Origin: DASUPK01 sp963815045
GTDB lineage: Bacteria > Actinomycetota > Thermoleophilia > Solirubrobacterales > 70-9
Length of the DNA stretch: 64,000 bases
Direction of reading: 5' to 3'
Assembly (NCBI GenBank): GCA_963815045.1
Contig: CAWFET010000003.1
Span: 1 to 64,000 of the forward strand
Position numbers and translations under genes: made by a program. The notes under the pieces were generated by a model that did no database searches, was not told the origin of the DNA, and saw only the letters and a list, made by a program, of their open reading frames with translations. How positions within the stretch are numbered: position 1 is the stretch's first letter; every line of letters begins with the position of its first letter. Positions 57,717 to 64,000 of the stretch are shown one piece after another.

Positions 57717-57952
57717 TCCCGCTCGCGATCGAGAGCGCCGACCGCTACGTCGGCGGCGCCTACCTCGTCTTCCTCCTGCTGCTTCTCATCTACGTGGCGA
57801 TCATGGCCGCCAAGCTCCAGCGCATTCAGCGAGACCTCGGCTCGCTCGCCGAGCTTGCCGAGCAGTCGCCCGGCAGGGGCAGCCGTGACGTCGGGCAGAT
57901 CCGCGACCGCGAGCATGAGATCCAGGCCGTGCGCCAGGGGGATCGCGGATGA
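57713..57952 (+). CDS. ccmD: CcmD-like small membrane protein
   Basis: A 79-residue protein with one helix (YLVFLLLLLIYVAIMAAKLQRI) preceded by a short periplasmic start (SADRYVGGAY) and followed by a charged tail. Size, topology and position between ccmC and hemA match CcmD, which helps release haem-loaded CcmE. The sequence itself is poorly conserved in the family. Both ends overlap their neighbours by four bases. Confidence 0.75.
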   Translation: MIPLAIESADRYVGGAYLVFLLLLLIYVAIMAAKLQRIQRDLGSLAELAEQSPGRGSRDVGQIRDREHEIQAVRQGDRG

Positions 57953-59292
57953 GCGGCCTGCTTGCGCTCGGCGTCTCTCACCGCACCGCCCCGCTGGCGC
58001 TGCGTGAGCAGCTGGCCCTGACCGAGGGCCGCGCCGCGGGAGTCCTCAACGCACTCGTCTCCGAGGAGCCGATCAGCGAGGCGGTCGCCCTCTCCACCTG
58101 CAACCGGACCGAGCTCTATCTGGTGGCCACGGACTCCGTCGAGGCCGAGGCCGCGGGCCTGGGAGTTCTCGCGCGCGAGGCCGGGATCCGGCCGACCGAG
58201 TTGCTCGGACCGCTCTATTCGCTACGCGGCGCGGAGGCGGCCCGCCACCTCTACCGGGTCACCGCGGGACTCGACTCGAAGATCGTCGGAGAGGCCGAGA
58301 TTCAGGGACAGGTGAAGCGGGCCTACGAGCTCGCGCTCGTCGAGGGCGCTCCGGGGCCGATCCTCAACCGAATGTTCCGCGGCGCCCTGACGTCCGGCAA
58401 GCGCGCCAGGACCGAGACCGCCGTCGGCGAGAAGGGCGTCTCCATTCCCTCGGTCGCCGTCGAGCTGGCCCAGCGGAATCTCGGGGATCTCTCCGAGCGA
58501 CGGGTCCTGCTGATCGGCGCGGGCGAGACCTCCGAGCTCACCGCCCGCGCACTCGCCGCACGCGGCTCCGACGCCGTCTTCATCGCCAACCGCGGCTACA
58601 ACCGCGCGATCTCCCTCGCTGAGCGCTTCGCCGGCAGGGCCGTCCGGATCGACGACCTCCCGGCGCAGCTCGCCGACGCCGACATCGTCGTCTCGGCGAC
58701 GAACTCGCCTCACCACCTGATCGAGCGCTCGGAGCTCTCGCTGATCATGGGCGAGCGCGAGGGCAGGCCGCTGCTGCTGATCGACCTCGCCGTGCCGCGC
58801 GACATCGACCCCGAGATACGCGAGCTGGAGGGCGTGAGCCTCTACGACGTCGACGAGGTGCAGGCGATCGTCGAGCAGAACGCCTCTGGGCGCGAGGCCG
58901 AGGCCCGCCGCGCGAGCGGCATCCTGGATGTCGAGCTCGCGCGCTTCGAGCGCTGGCTCGGCGCCCAGGAGGTGATGCCGACGGTCGCCGCCCTGCGCGA
59001 GCGCGCCGACCGCATCGTCTCCCAGGTCCTCTCCGAGAACGCGACCCGCTGGGAGAGCCTCTCGGCGACGGATCGCGAGCGAATCGAGCAGATGGCTCGG
59101 GCGATCGCCAGCCGGCTCCTGCACGAGCCGACGGTGAGGATCAAGGGGATGGCCGACCGCGACGACGCCTACCTCCAGGTCAGCGTCCTGCGCGAGCTGT
59201 TCGGGCTCGACGCGGGCACGGAGCCCGGAGACGCCGAGGGCGGAGACGTAGCCTCCCTCGACGAGCGGCGCCGACGCAGCGAACGCAGCTGA
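57949..59292 (+). CDS. hemA: Glutamyl-tRNA reductase
   Basis: A 447-residue NADPH enzyme that makes glutamate-1-semialdehyde, the first step of the C5 tetrapyrrole route. The nucleophile Cys is in ALSTCNRTELYLV, the substrate loop in GVSHRTAPLALRE, the metal/catalytic block in GLDSKIVGEAEIQGQVK, and the NADPH loop in VLLIGAGETSELTARAL. A C-terminal dimerisation helix and a short acidic tail follow. It starts with an ATGA overlap after ccmD. hemL is not in the window. Confidence 0.96.
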   Translation: MSGLLALGVSHRTAPLALREQLALTEGRAAGVLNALVSEEPISEAVALSTCNRTELYLVATDSVEAEAAGLGVLAREAGIRPTELLGPLYSLRGAEAARHLYRVTAGLDSKIVGEAEIQGQVKRAYELALVEGAPGPILNRMFRGALTSGKRARTETAVGEKGVSIPSVAVELAQRNLGDLSERRVLLIGAGETSELTARALAARGSDAVFIANRGYNRAISLAERFAGRAVRIDDLPAQLADADIVVSATNSPHHLIERSELSLIMGEREGRPLLLIDLAVPRDIDPEIRELEGVSLYDVDEVQAIVEQNASGREAEARRASGILDVELARFERWLGAQEVMPTVAALRERADRIVSQVLSENATRWESLSATDRERIEQMARAIASRLLHEPTVRIKGMADRDDAYLQVSVLRELFGLDAGTEPGDAEGGDVASLDERRRRSERS

Positions 59293-59299
59293 GGCCGCG

Positions 59300-60199
59300 G
59301 TGACGGAGCCACCGCTTCGGCTCGGCACGCGGGGCAGCACGCTGGCGCTCGCACAGGCGAAGGCTGTCGCGAAGCAGCTCCGGGACGCCGAGATCGTGCC
59401 GATCAAGACCGCCGACGCGGACGTCGGGGACAAGGCGCGCTTCGTCAAGGCGATCGAGCAGGCCCTGCTGGACGGGGAGATCGACCTGGCCGTGCACTCC
59501 GCGAAGGATCTGCCGAGCGAGCTGCCCGAGGGCCTCCAGATCGCCGGGGTCCCCTCTCGCGAGGACGCACGGGATGCCTACGTGGGCAGCGTGAGCTCCC
59601 TCGGCAAGGTGCCGGAGGGATCGCGGATCGGCACCTCCAGCCTGCGACGCCGCGCCCAGATCCTGGCGCTGCGGCCCGATCTCGAGGTGTTGGAGGTCCG
59701 GGGCAACGTCGACACGAGGCTCCGAAAGCTCGAGGCGGGCGAGTACGACGGCCTGGTCCTGGCGGCGGCCGGTCTGCAGCGGCTCGGCCGAGCGGAGGAG
59801 ATCTCCTTCAGGCTGGAGCTCGAAGAGCTGGTCCCCTCGCCCGGCCAGGGAGCGCTGGCGATCGAGGCACCCCACGCCGAGGACCGTCCCGTGACCGCCG
59901 CCGAGTCCATTACGGACCGAGGCGCTCTCGGGACGCTGAGCGCCGAGCGAGCGCTGGTGGCTGCACTCGACGCCAGCTGCAACACGCCGCTCGGGGCGCA
60001 CGCCACGCTCGAGAGCGGCGGACTGATGAAGCTCCGCGCCTTCTGCGGCCTTCCGGATGGCAGCGAGTGGATCCGGGACGAGCTGGAGATGGACGCCTCG
60101 AACCCCGAGGCGCTCGCGACGACCCTGGCGGAGCGGATCAAGGCGGCGGGCGCTGAGGATCTCCTCGCCCGTGCCGAGTCGATGGCGGTCGGGACATGA
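59300..60199 (+). CDS. hemC: Hydroxymethylbilane synthase (porphobilinogen deaminase)
   Basis: A 299-residue enzyme joining four porphobilinogens. Family marks are LRLGTRGSTLALAQAKAV, DLAVHSAKDLPSELPEG, IGTSSLRRRAQILALRPDLEVLEVRGNVDTRLRKLEAGEYDGLVLAAAGLQRLG and the cofactor cysteine in LDASCNTPLGAHA. All are intact. The start is GTG 59300, seven bases after hemA. The stop overlaps the cobA/hemD start by four bases. hemB (porphobilinogen synthase) is absent here. Confidence 0.96.
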   Translation: MTEPPLRLGTRGSTLALAQAKAVAKQLRDAEIVPIKTADADVGDKARFVKAIEQALLDGEIDLAVHSAKDLPSELPEGLQIAGVPSREDARDAYVGSVSSLGKVPEGSRIGTSSLRRRAQILALRPDLEVLEVRGNVDTRLRKLEAGEYDGLVLAAAGLQRLGRAEEISFRLELEELVPSPGQGALAIEAPHAEDRPVTAAESITDRGALGTLSAERALVAALDASCNTPLGAHATLESGGLMKLRAFCGLPDGSEWIRDELEMDASNPEALATTLAERIKAAGAEDLLARAESMAVGT

Positions 60200-61704
60200 G
60201 CAGCGCGCCCGGAATCGTCTACCTGGTCGGCGCCGGCCCCGGCGACCCGGGCCTGATGACCACTCGATCCCTGGAGCTGATCGTCGCGGCCGACGTGATC
60301 GTCCACGACCGCCTCATTCCGCGCGAAGCGCTCGCACCGGCCCGACCGGACGCCGAGCTGCTCTACGTCGGCAAGGAGCCCGGCTCGGCCAGCGTGCTGC
60401 AGGAGGGCATCGCCGAGCTGCTCATCGACCGCGCCCGGCAGGGCAAGCTGGTGGTTCGCCTGAAGGGCGGCGATCCGTTCGTCTTCGGCCGTGGCGGCGA
60501 GGAGGCCGAGGCCCTGGCGGACGCGGAGATCCCCTTCGAGATCGTCCCCGGGATCACCGCCGGCATCGCGGCGCCCGAGTACGCGGGGATCCCGGTCACG
60601 CACCGCGACGACGCCTCGGCCGTGGCCTTCGTCACCGGGCACGAGGACCCGGGGAAGGAGGACTCCGTTCTCGACTACGAGGCGCTCGCCCGCTTTCCGG
60701 GGACGCTGGTCTTCTACATGGGCGTCAAGGCGCTGCCGCGGATCGCCGAGGCGCTGATCGCCGCGGGACGGAGCGGCACGGAGCCGGCGGCTGTGGTGGA
60801 GCGCGGCACGCTCCCCGGCCAGCGGACGGTGACCTCGACGCTGGAGGGAATCGCCGCCGCCGCCGAGGACGCGGGCATCAAGCCGCCCTCGGTGACGATC
60901 GTCGGCCCGGTCGCCGCCCGCCGCGAGCGGATCGCCTGGCTGGAGCGCCGCCCGCTGCACGGCAAGAAGGTGGTGGTCACCCGGGCGCGAGCCCAGGCGA
61001 GCGAGCTGGCGCGCCAGCTCGAGGCTCTCGGAGCCGAGCCCGTCGAGCTGCCCGCCATCCGCATCGAGCCGCGAATCGACACCGAGGAGGTCCAGCGGGC
61101 GATCGCGAACCTCCACACCTACGCCCTGGTCTGCGTCACCAGCCCCAACGGCGCCCGCCTGCTCTTCGAAGCGATGGCGGCCCAGGGCCGGGACTCGCGC
61201 GCCCTCGCCAACGCCAGCGTTGCGGCGATCGGCTCCGGCACCGAGACGGCCCTGGCGGCGGGCGGCATCATGGCCGACATCGTCCCGGAGCGATTCGTGG
61301 CCGAGGAGCTGGTCGAAAAGCTCAACCAGCTGGAGCTCGGGGGCAAGCCGGTGCTGATCGCGCGAGCCGCCGAGGCGAGGGAGCTGCTGCCGGAGGCGCT
61401 GCGCAAGCGAGGCGCGGAGGTCGACGAGGTGGCCCTCTACGAGACCGTGGCGGAGACGCCGGATCCGGAGGACGTGGAGCGCGCCCGCGACGCGGACTTC
61501 ATCACCTTCACCTCCTCCTCCACGGTGCGCAACTTCATGGCGGCGAGTCCCAATGGGATTCCCGAGGGGGCGAAGGTCGTCTCGATCGGCCCGATCACCA
61601 GCGAGGCCATCCGTGAGGCGGGTCTGTCCGTAGACGTGGAAGCCGACCGTCACGACATCGGCGGCCTTGTCGATGCCCTGCTCAGCTCAGGTCAGGGCGG
61701 GTAA
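60196..61704 (+). CDS. cobA-hemD: Fused uroporphyrinogen-III methyltransferase and uroporphyrinogen-III synthase
   Basis: A 502-residue bifunctional protein. Residues 1-250 are a SUMT: VYLVGAGPGDPGLMTTRSLELI, LKGGDPFVFGRGGEEAEAL, GITAGIAAPEYAGIPVTHRD, VFYMGVKALPRIAEALI. Residues about 255-500 are HemD: KVVVTRARAQASELARQLEALGAEPVELPAI, CVTSPNGARLLFEAM, FTSSSTVRNFM, VVSIGPITSEAI. It closes the uroporphyrinogen ring and methylates it, the branch point to sirohaem and cobalamin. The fusion is common in Gram-positives. It is the last gene of the ccm-hem operon. Confidence 0.95.
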   Translation: MSSAPGIVYLVGAGPGDPGLMTTRSLELIVAADVIVHDRLIPREALAPARPDAELLYVGKEPGSASVLQEGIAELLIDRARQGKLVVRLKGGDPFVFGRGGEEAEALADAEIPFEIVPGITAGIAAPEYAGIPVTHRDDASAVAFVTGHEDPGKEDSVLDYEALARFPGTLVFYMGVKALPRIAEALIAAGRSGTEPAAVVERGTLPGQRTVTSTLEGIAAAAEDAGIKPPSVTIVGPVAARRERIAWLERRPLHGKKVVVTRARAQASELARQLEALGAEPVELPAIRIEPRIDTEEVQRAIANLHTYALVCVTSPNGARLLFEAMAAQGRDSRALANASVAAIGSGTETALAAGGIMADIVPERFVAEELVEKLNQLELGGKPVLIARAAEARELLPEALRKRGAEVDEVALYETVAETPDPEDVERARDADFITFTSSSTVRNFMAASPNGIPEGAKVVSIGPITSEAIREAGLSVDVEADRHDIGGLVDALLSSGQGG

Positions 61705-61737
61705 AGTCGCGATCCAAATCCAGGGAGAGGAGACCCG

Positions 61738-62601
61738 ATGAGCAGGATGACTCGCAAGATTGGCCTCACAGGCGCGCTGGCTCTGGCGCTGTTCGCCGTC
61801 GCGGGGCCGGCCTCGGCGGCGACCGTGAGCTACACGAATCACACGACGATCAACGTGCCGAACAACTCGGGCGTGGCTGGTCTGCCCGACCCGGTCACCG
61901 TGCCCGCGGGGCGGACACCGGTGCAGTCGGTCGAGGTCTCGAACGCGCAGCCGATCTGGGCATCCGGCGGCACCGACTTCGAGATGTGGCTCACCGATCC
62001 CTCGAACACCCGGCTCGAGCTGATGACGATCGGCTGTCCGACCATGAATCCCGGCACGCACTTCGCGGTCCGCGACAGCGCCGCCATCTTCGCCGACGAC
62101 ACCATCGCCTTCTGCAACAACCAGCTGAACGGCGGCGAGGGCAAGCCGAACGATCCGGCGGGCGGCACCTTCGCCTCCTCCTACAACGGCAAGAACAGCT
62201 CGGGCACGTGGACCCTCTTCGTGCGTGATGCCGGGATCCAGCTGGGTGGGGGCGTCTTCAACGACTGGACCCTGACGATCACTCACGCACCGTTCGAGCT
62301 CACCGCAACCGCGAACAAGCAGAAGCTCAAGAAGAGGCTGCTGGTCAGCGCCACCTGCAACGCGAACTGCTCGCTGTCGAGCAGTGCAGATGCCTCCCCG
62401 GCGACCTTCAGCCTGCTGCAGGGCGAGTCCCAGCAGCTGTCCGTCGCGCTGACCAAAAAGGCGCGGAAGCGGCTCGCGAAGAGGGGCAAGGCGATGATCG
62501 GCCTCAGCGCCGACGACGGCTATGGCGACCCAGCGGCCAGCGCGACGGTCAAGATCAAGCTGAAGCGCAAGCACAAGCACAAGCACAAGCACAAGAAGTA
62601 G
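61738..62601 (+). CDS. Secreted P-domain-like protein with Lys-His repeat tail
   Basis: A 287-residue exported protein with signal peptide GLTGALALALFAVAGPASA. Residues about 30-185 resemble the proprotein-convertase P-domain: WLTDPSNTRLELM, FADDTIAFCNNQLN, and the diagnostic SGTWTLFVRDAGIQLGGGVFNDWTLTI. A second beta domain of about 75 residues follows, then a tail KRKHKHKHKHKK. There is no protease domain, so it may be an adhesive or metal-binding surface protein. The start is ATG 61738 with GGGAGAGGAG upstream. Confidence 0.8.
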   Translation: MSRMTRKIGLTGALALALFAVAGPASAATVSYTNHTTINVPNNSGVAGLPDPVTVPAGRTPVQSVEVSNAQPIWASGGTDFEMWLTDPSNTRLELMTIGCPTMNPGTHFAVRDSAAIFADDTIAFCNNQLNGGEGKPNDPAGGTFASSYNGKNSSGTWTLFVRDAGIQLGGGVFNDWTLTITHAPFELTATANKQKLKKRLLVSATCNANCSLSSSADASPATFSLLQGESQQLSVALTKKARKRLAKRGKAMIGLSADDGYGDPAASATVKIKLKRKHKHKHKHKK

Positions 62602-62632
62602 TCCGTCGGACGGGAGGTGATTGGATTCGGCT

Positions 62633-63448
62633 GTGGCTACGCCTCGGCCGATCACCTTCCTCTCGGACTACGGGTACGAGGACGAATTCGCAGGCGTCTG
62701 CCGGGCGGTGATCTCACAGATCGCCCCCGGCGCGCCGCTGATCGATCTCACTCACGGAATCGCGCGCCAGGACGTCCGGCAGGGCGCGATCGCCCTCGGC
62801 AACTCACTGCCCTCCTGCCCGCCGGGAGTGCATCTTGCGGTCGTTGACCCGGGGGTGGGCAGCGAGCGCCGAGCCGTCGCCGTGGCGGCCGCCGAGGGGC
62901 GCTTCCTGATCGGCCCCGACAACGGGTTGCTCTCGCGGGCGCTGGACCGGCTCGGCGGAGCGCTGGACGCCGTGGAGCTCACACGCTCACCGTTCCGGCT
63001 CGAGCCGGTCTCGGCGACCTTCCACGGCCGGGACCTGTTCGCCCCCGTGGCGGCCCACCTCTCGCTCGGGGCACGGCTCGAGGAGGCGGGAGAGTCGATC
63101 GATCCCGGCTCGCTGGTCGCGCTCGACCTCCCCACTCCGGAGGTCAGCGACACCGAGGTCGTGGCGCACGCCATTCACGGCGACGGCTACGGGAACGTCA
63201 CCCTCGACGTGGACGCGTCGATGCTCTCCGAGGGTCCGATCCACCAGGGGGACGCGCTCGAGGTCCTGGCGCCCGATGGCCGCTTCGAGGCCCGCTGGGC
63301 CCGCACCTTCGCCGACGTCGGCCCCGCCGACGTACTCCTCTTCGAGGACTCCTCAGGCGCCCTCGCGCTCGCCGTCAGCGGCGGGAGCGCGGCCGGACTG
63401 ATGAACCTGGATCAGGACGCCGAGGTCACGCTGCGACCCTTCAAGTGA
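62633..63448 (+). CDS. SAM hydroxide adenosyltransferase (DUF62)
   Basis: A 271-residue enzyme that splits S-adenosylmethionine with water/hydroxide to adenosine and methionine. Family marks are ITFLSDYGYEDEFAGVCRAVI, LIDLTHGIARQDVRQGAIAL, HLAVVDPGVGSERR, LIGPDNGLLSRAL and SATFHGRDLFAPVAAHLSLG. A C-terminal beta-barrel follows (HAIHGDGYGNVTLDV). The start is GTG 62633 or TTG 62621; GGGAGGTGA at 62612-62620 abuts the TTG too closely, which favours the GTG. The stop overlaps the birA start. Confidence 0.9.
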   Translation: MATPRPITFLSDYGYEDEFAGVCRAVISQIAPGAPLIDLTHGIARQDVRQGAIALGNSLPSCPPGVHLAVVDPGVGSERRAVAVAAAEGRFLIGPDNGLLSRALDRLGGALDAVELTRSPFRLEPVSATFHGRDLFAPVAAHLSLGARLEEAGESIDPGSLVALDLPTPEVSDTEVVAHAIHGDGYGNVTLDVDASMLSEGPIHQGDALEVLAPDGRFEARWARTFADVGPADVLLFEDSSGALALAVSGGSAAGLMNLDQDAEVTLRPFK

Positions 63449-64000
63449 CCGTGGAGTTCGGCCGGCCGCACCGCCACTTCCGCCGCACCGACTCGACCAA
63501 CGAACGGGCCAAGGAGCTGGCGATGGCCGGGGCGCCGGGCGGGCTGGTGATCACCGCCGACGAGCAGACCGCCGGCCGCGGCCGGCGCGGCAACGCCTGG
63601 TTCGCGCCGCCCGGCTCCTGCCTCCTCTACTCGGGCCTCGTCCGCCCCTTCGCCGCGGACCGGTCACCGCTTCTGCCGCTCGCCGTCCCGCTGGCGGTCT
63701 GCGAGGCGGCCGAGCGCGTCGCGCCCGTCCGCTGCCAGGTCAAATGGCCGAACGACGTCTGGATCGACGAGCGCAAGGTCTCCGGCGTGCTCGTCGAGGC
63801 CCGCCCGGACGAGGGGTGGGCGGTCATCGGTGTCGGGCTCAACGTGGCGATCGCCGAAGACGAGCTCCCATCGGAGCTGCGCAAGAGTGCCGCCTCCCTG
63901 CTTCCAACCGAGGCCGAGGGCGGCCGTGCGCCCGGGGGGGCGCCGGGGGTGAAGCGATCGCTCGACGCTCTCAACGAGGCGCTGAGCCGCTGGCTCGAAG
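63445..64000 (+). CDS. birA: Biotin-[acetyl-CoA-carboxylase] ligase, N-terminal part (runs off the window)
   Basis: The first 185 codons of a biotin protein ligase, cut by the window end. The catalytic domain starts at once, with no N-terminal repressor helix-turn-helix, so it is the monofunctional type. Seen are RRTDSTNERAKELA, the biotinyl-AMP loop TAGRGRRGNAWFAPPGSCLLYSG, KWPNDVWIDERKVSGVLVEA and VIGVGLNVAI. GTG 63445 overlaps the previous stop by four bases (GTGA); GTG 63451 is an alternative. It loads biotin onto carboxylases. Confidence 0.93.
   Translation, partial: MTVEFGRPHRHFRRTDSTNERAKELAMAGAPGGLVITADEQTAGRGRRGNAWFAPPGSCLLYSGLVRPFAADRSPLLPLAVPLAVCEAAERVAPVRCQVKWPNDVWIDERKVSGVLVEARPDEGWAVIGVGLNVAIAEDELPSELRKSAASLLPTEAEGGRAPGGAPGVKRSLDALNEALSRWLE

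Noticed and set aside
59578..61653. Long minus-strand open frame antisense to hemC and cobA/hemD
   Set aside because: The plus strand encodes well-conserved enzymes; the antisense frame is a GC-rich shadow.

Overview
The window is very GC-rich, densely coded, and uses many GTG and some TTG starts. It is most consistent with a high-GC Gram-positive actinobacterium, probably class Thermoleophilia (Solirubrobacterales-like). The evidence is a surface protein opening with the ALLALFIALGGSAYA signal-anchor typical of that class (42882-43370), a DUF2342 metalloprotease, a PAC2 protein, a 7Fe ferredoxin, an LPFTG-anchored surface protein and Gram-positive-type SOS boxes. This placement is inference from gene content. 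I see no rRNA, tRNA, CRISPR array, insertion sequence, prophage or integrase, so this is a chromosomal core region with a few clade-specific genes.

Layout. 1-9.5 kb: ferredoxin, secreted CAP and lipoproteins, a threonine-rich LPFTG surface protein, two convergent GT87-like membrane glycosyltransferases, Mrp and an octad-repeat coiled-coil protein behind SOS-like boxes. 9.5-25 kb: a metalloprotease/inositol-phosphatase pair, a large helicase-nuclease with an altered Walker A, an SMR pump with its TetR regulator and operators, PAC2, a YhaM-like nuclease, a frameshifted HD-GYP protein, two half-size TauE proteins, OtsB, a DHA2 drug exporter with a divergent TetR, and PolX. 25-36 kb: a polyprenol-phosphate glycosyltransferase, thioredoxin/RidA, a HAD phosphatase, a type 2 isoleucyl-tRNA synthetase with a GxHH signature, AraC and MarR regulators, fumarase and an FAD oxidoreductase. 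36-52 kb: aldehyde dehydrogenase, SpoIID-like protein, aldo/keto reductase, a methylthioadenosine deaminase/phosphorylase salvage operon, YchF with a PAP2 phosphatase, a BtrH-like cysteine enzyme paired with a membrane protein, methylmalonyl-CoA epimerase, DUF1385, an M20 peptidase, ChrA and RarA. 52-64 kb: a second aldehyde dehydrogenase, a secreted repeat protein, then one compact operon ccmA-ccmB-ccmC-ccmD-hemA-hemC-cobA/hemD linking haem export to early tetrapyrrole synthesis. A P-domain-like secreted protein, a SAM hydroxide adenosyltransferase and the start of a monofunctional birA follow.

No single large novel island is visible. The strongest leads are the GxHH active-site swap in IleRS, the tandem SOS-like boxes before an octad-repeat protein, the arginine-substituted Walker A in the helicase-nuclease, the BtrH-like enzyme/membrane-protein pair, an unassigned structured element before mrp, and the ccm-hem superoperon whose CcmC has an altered WWD motif.
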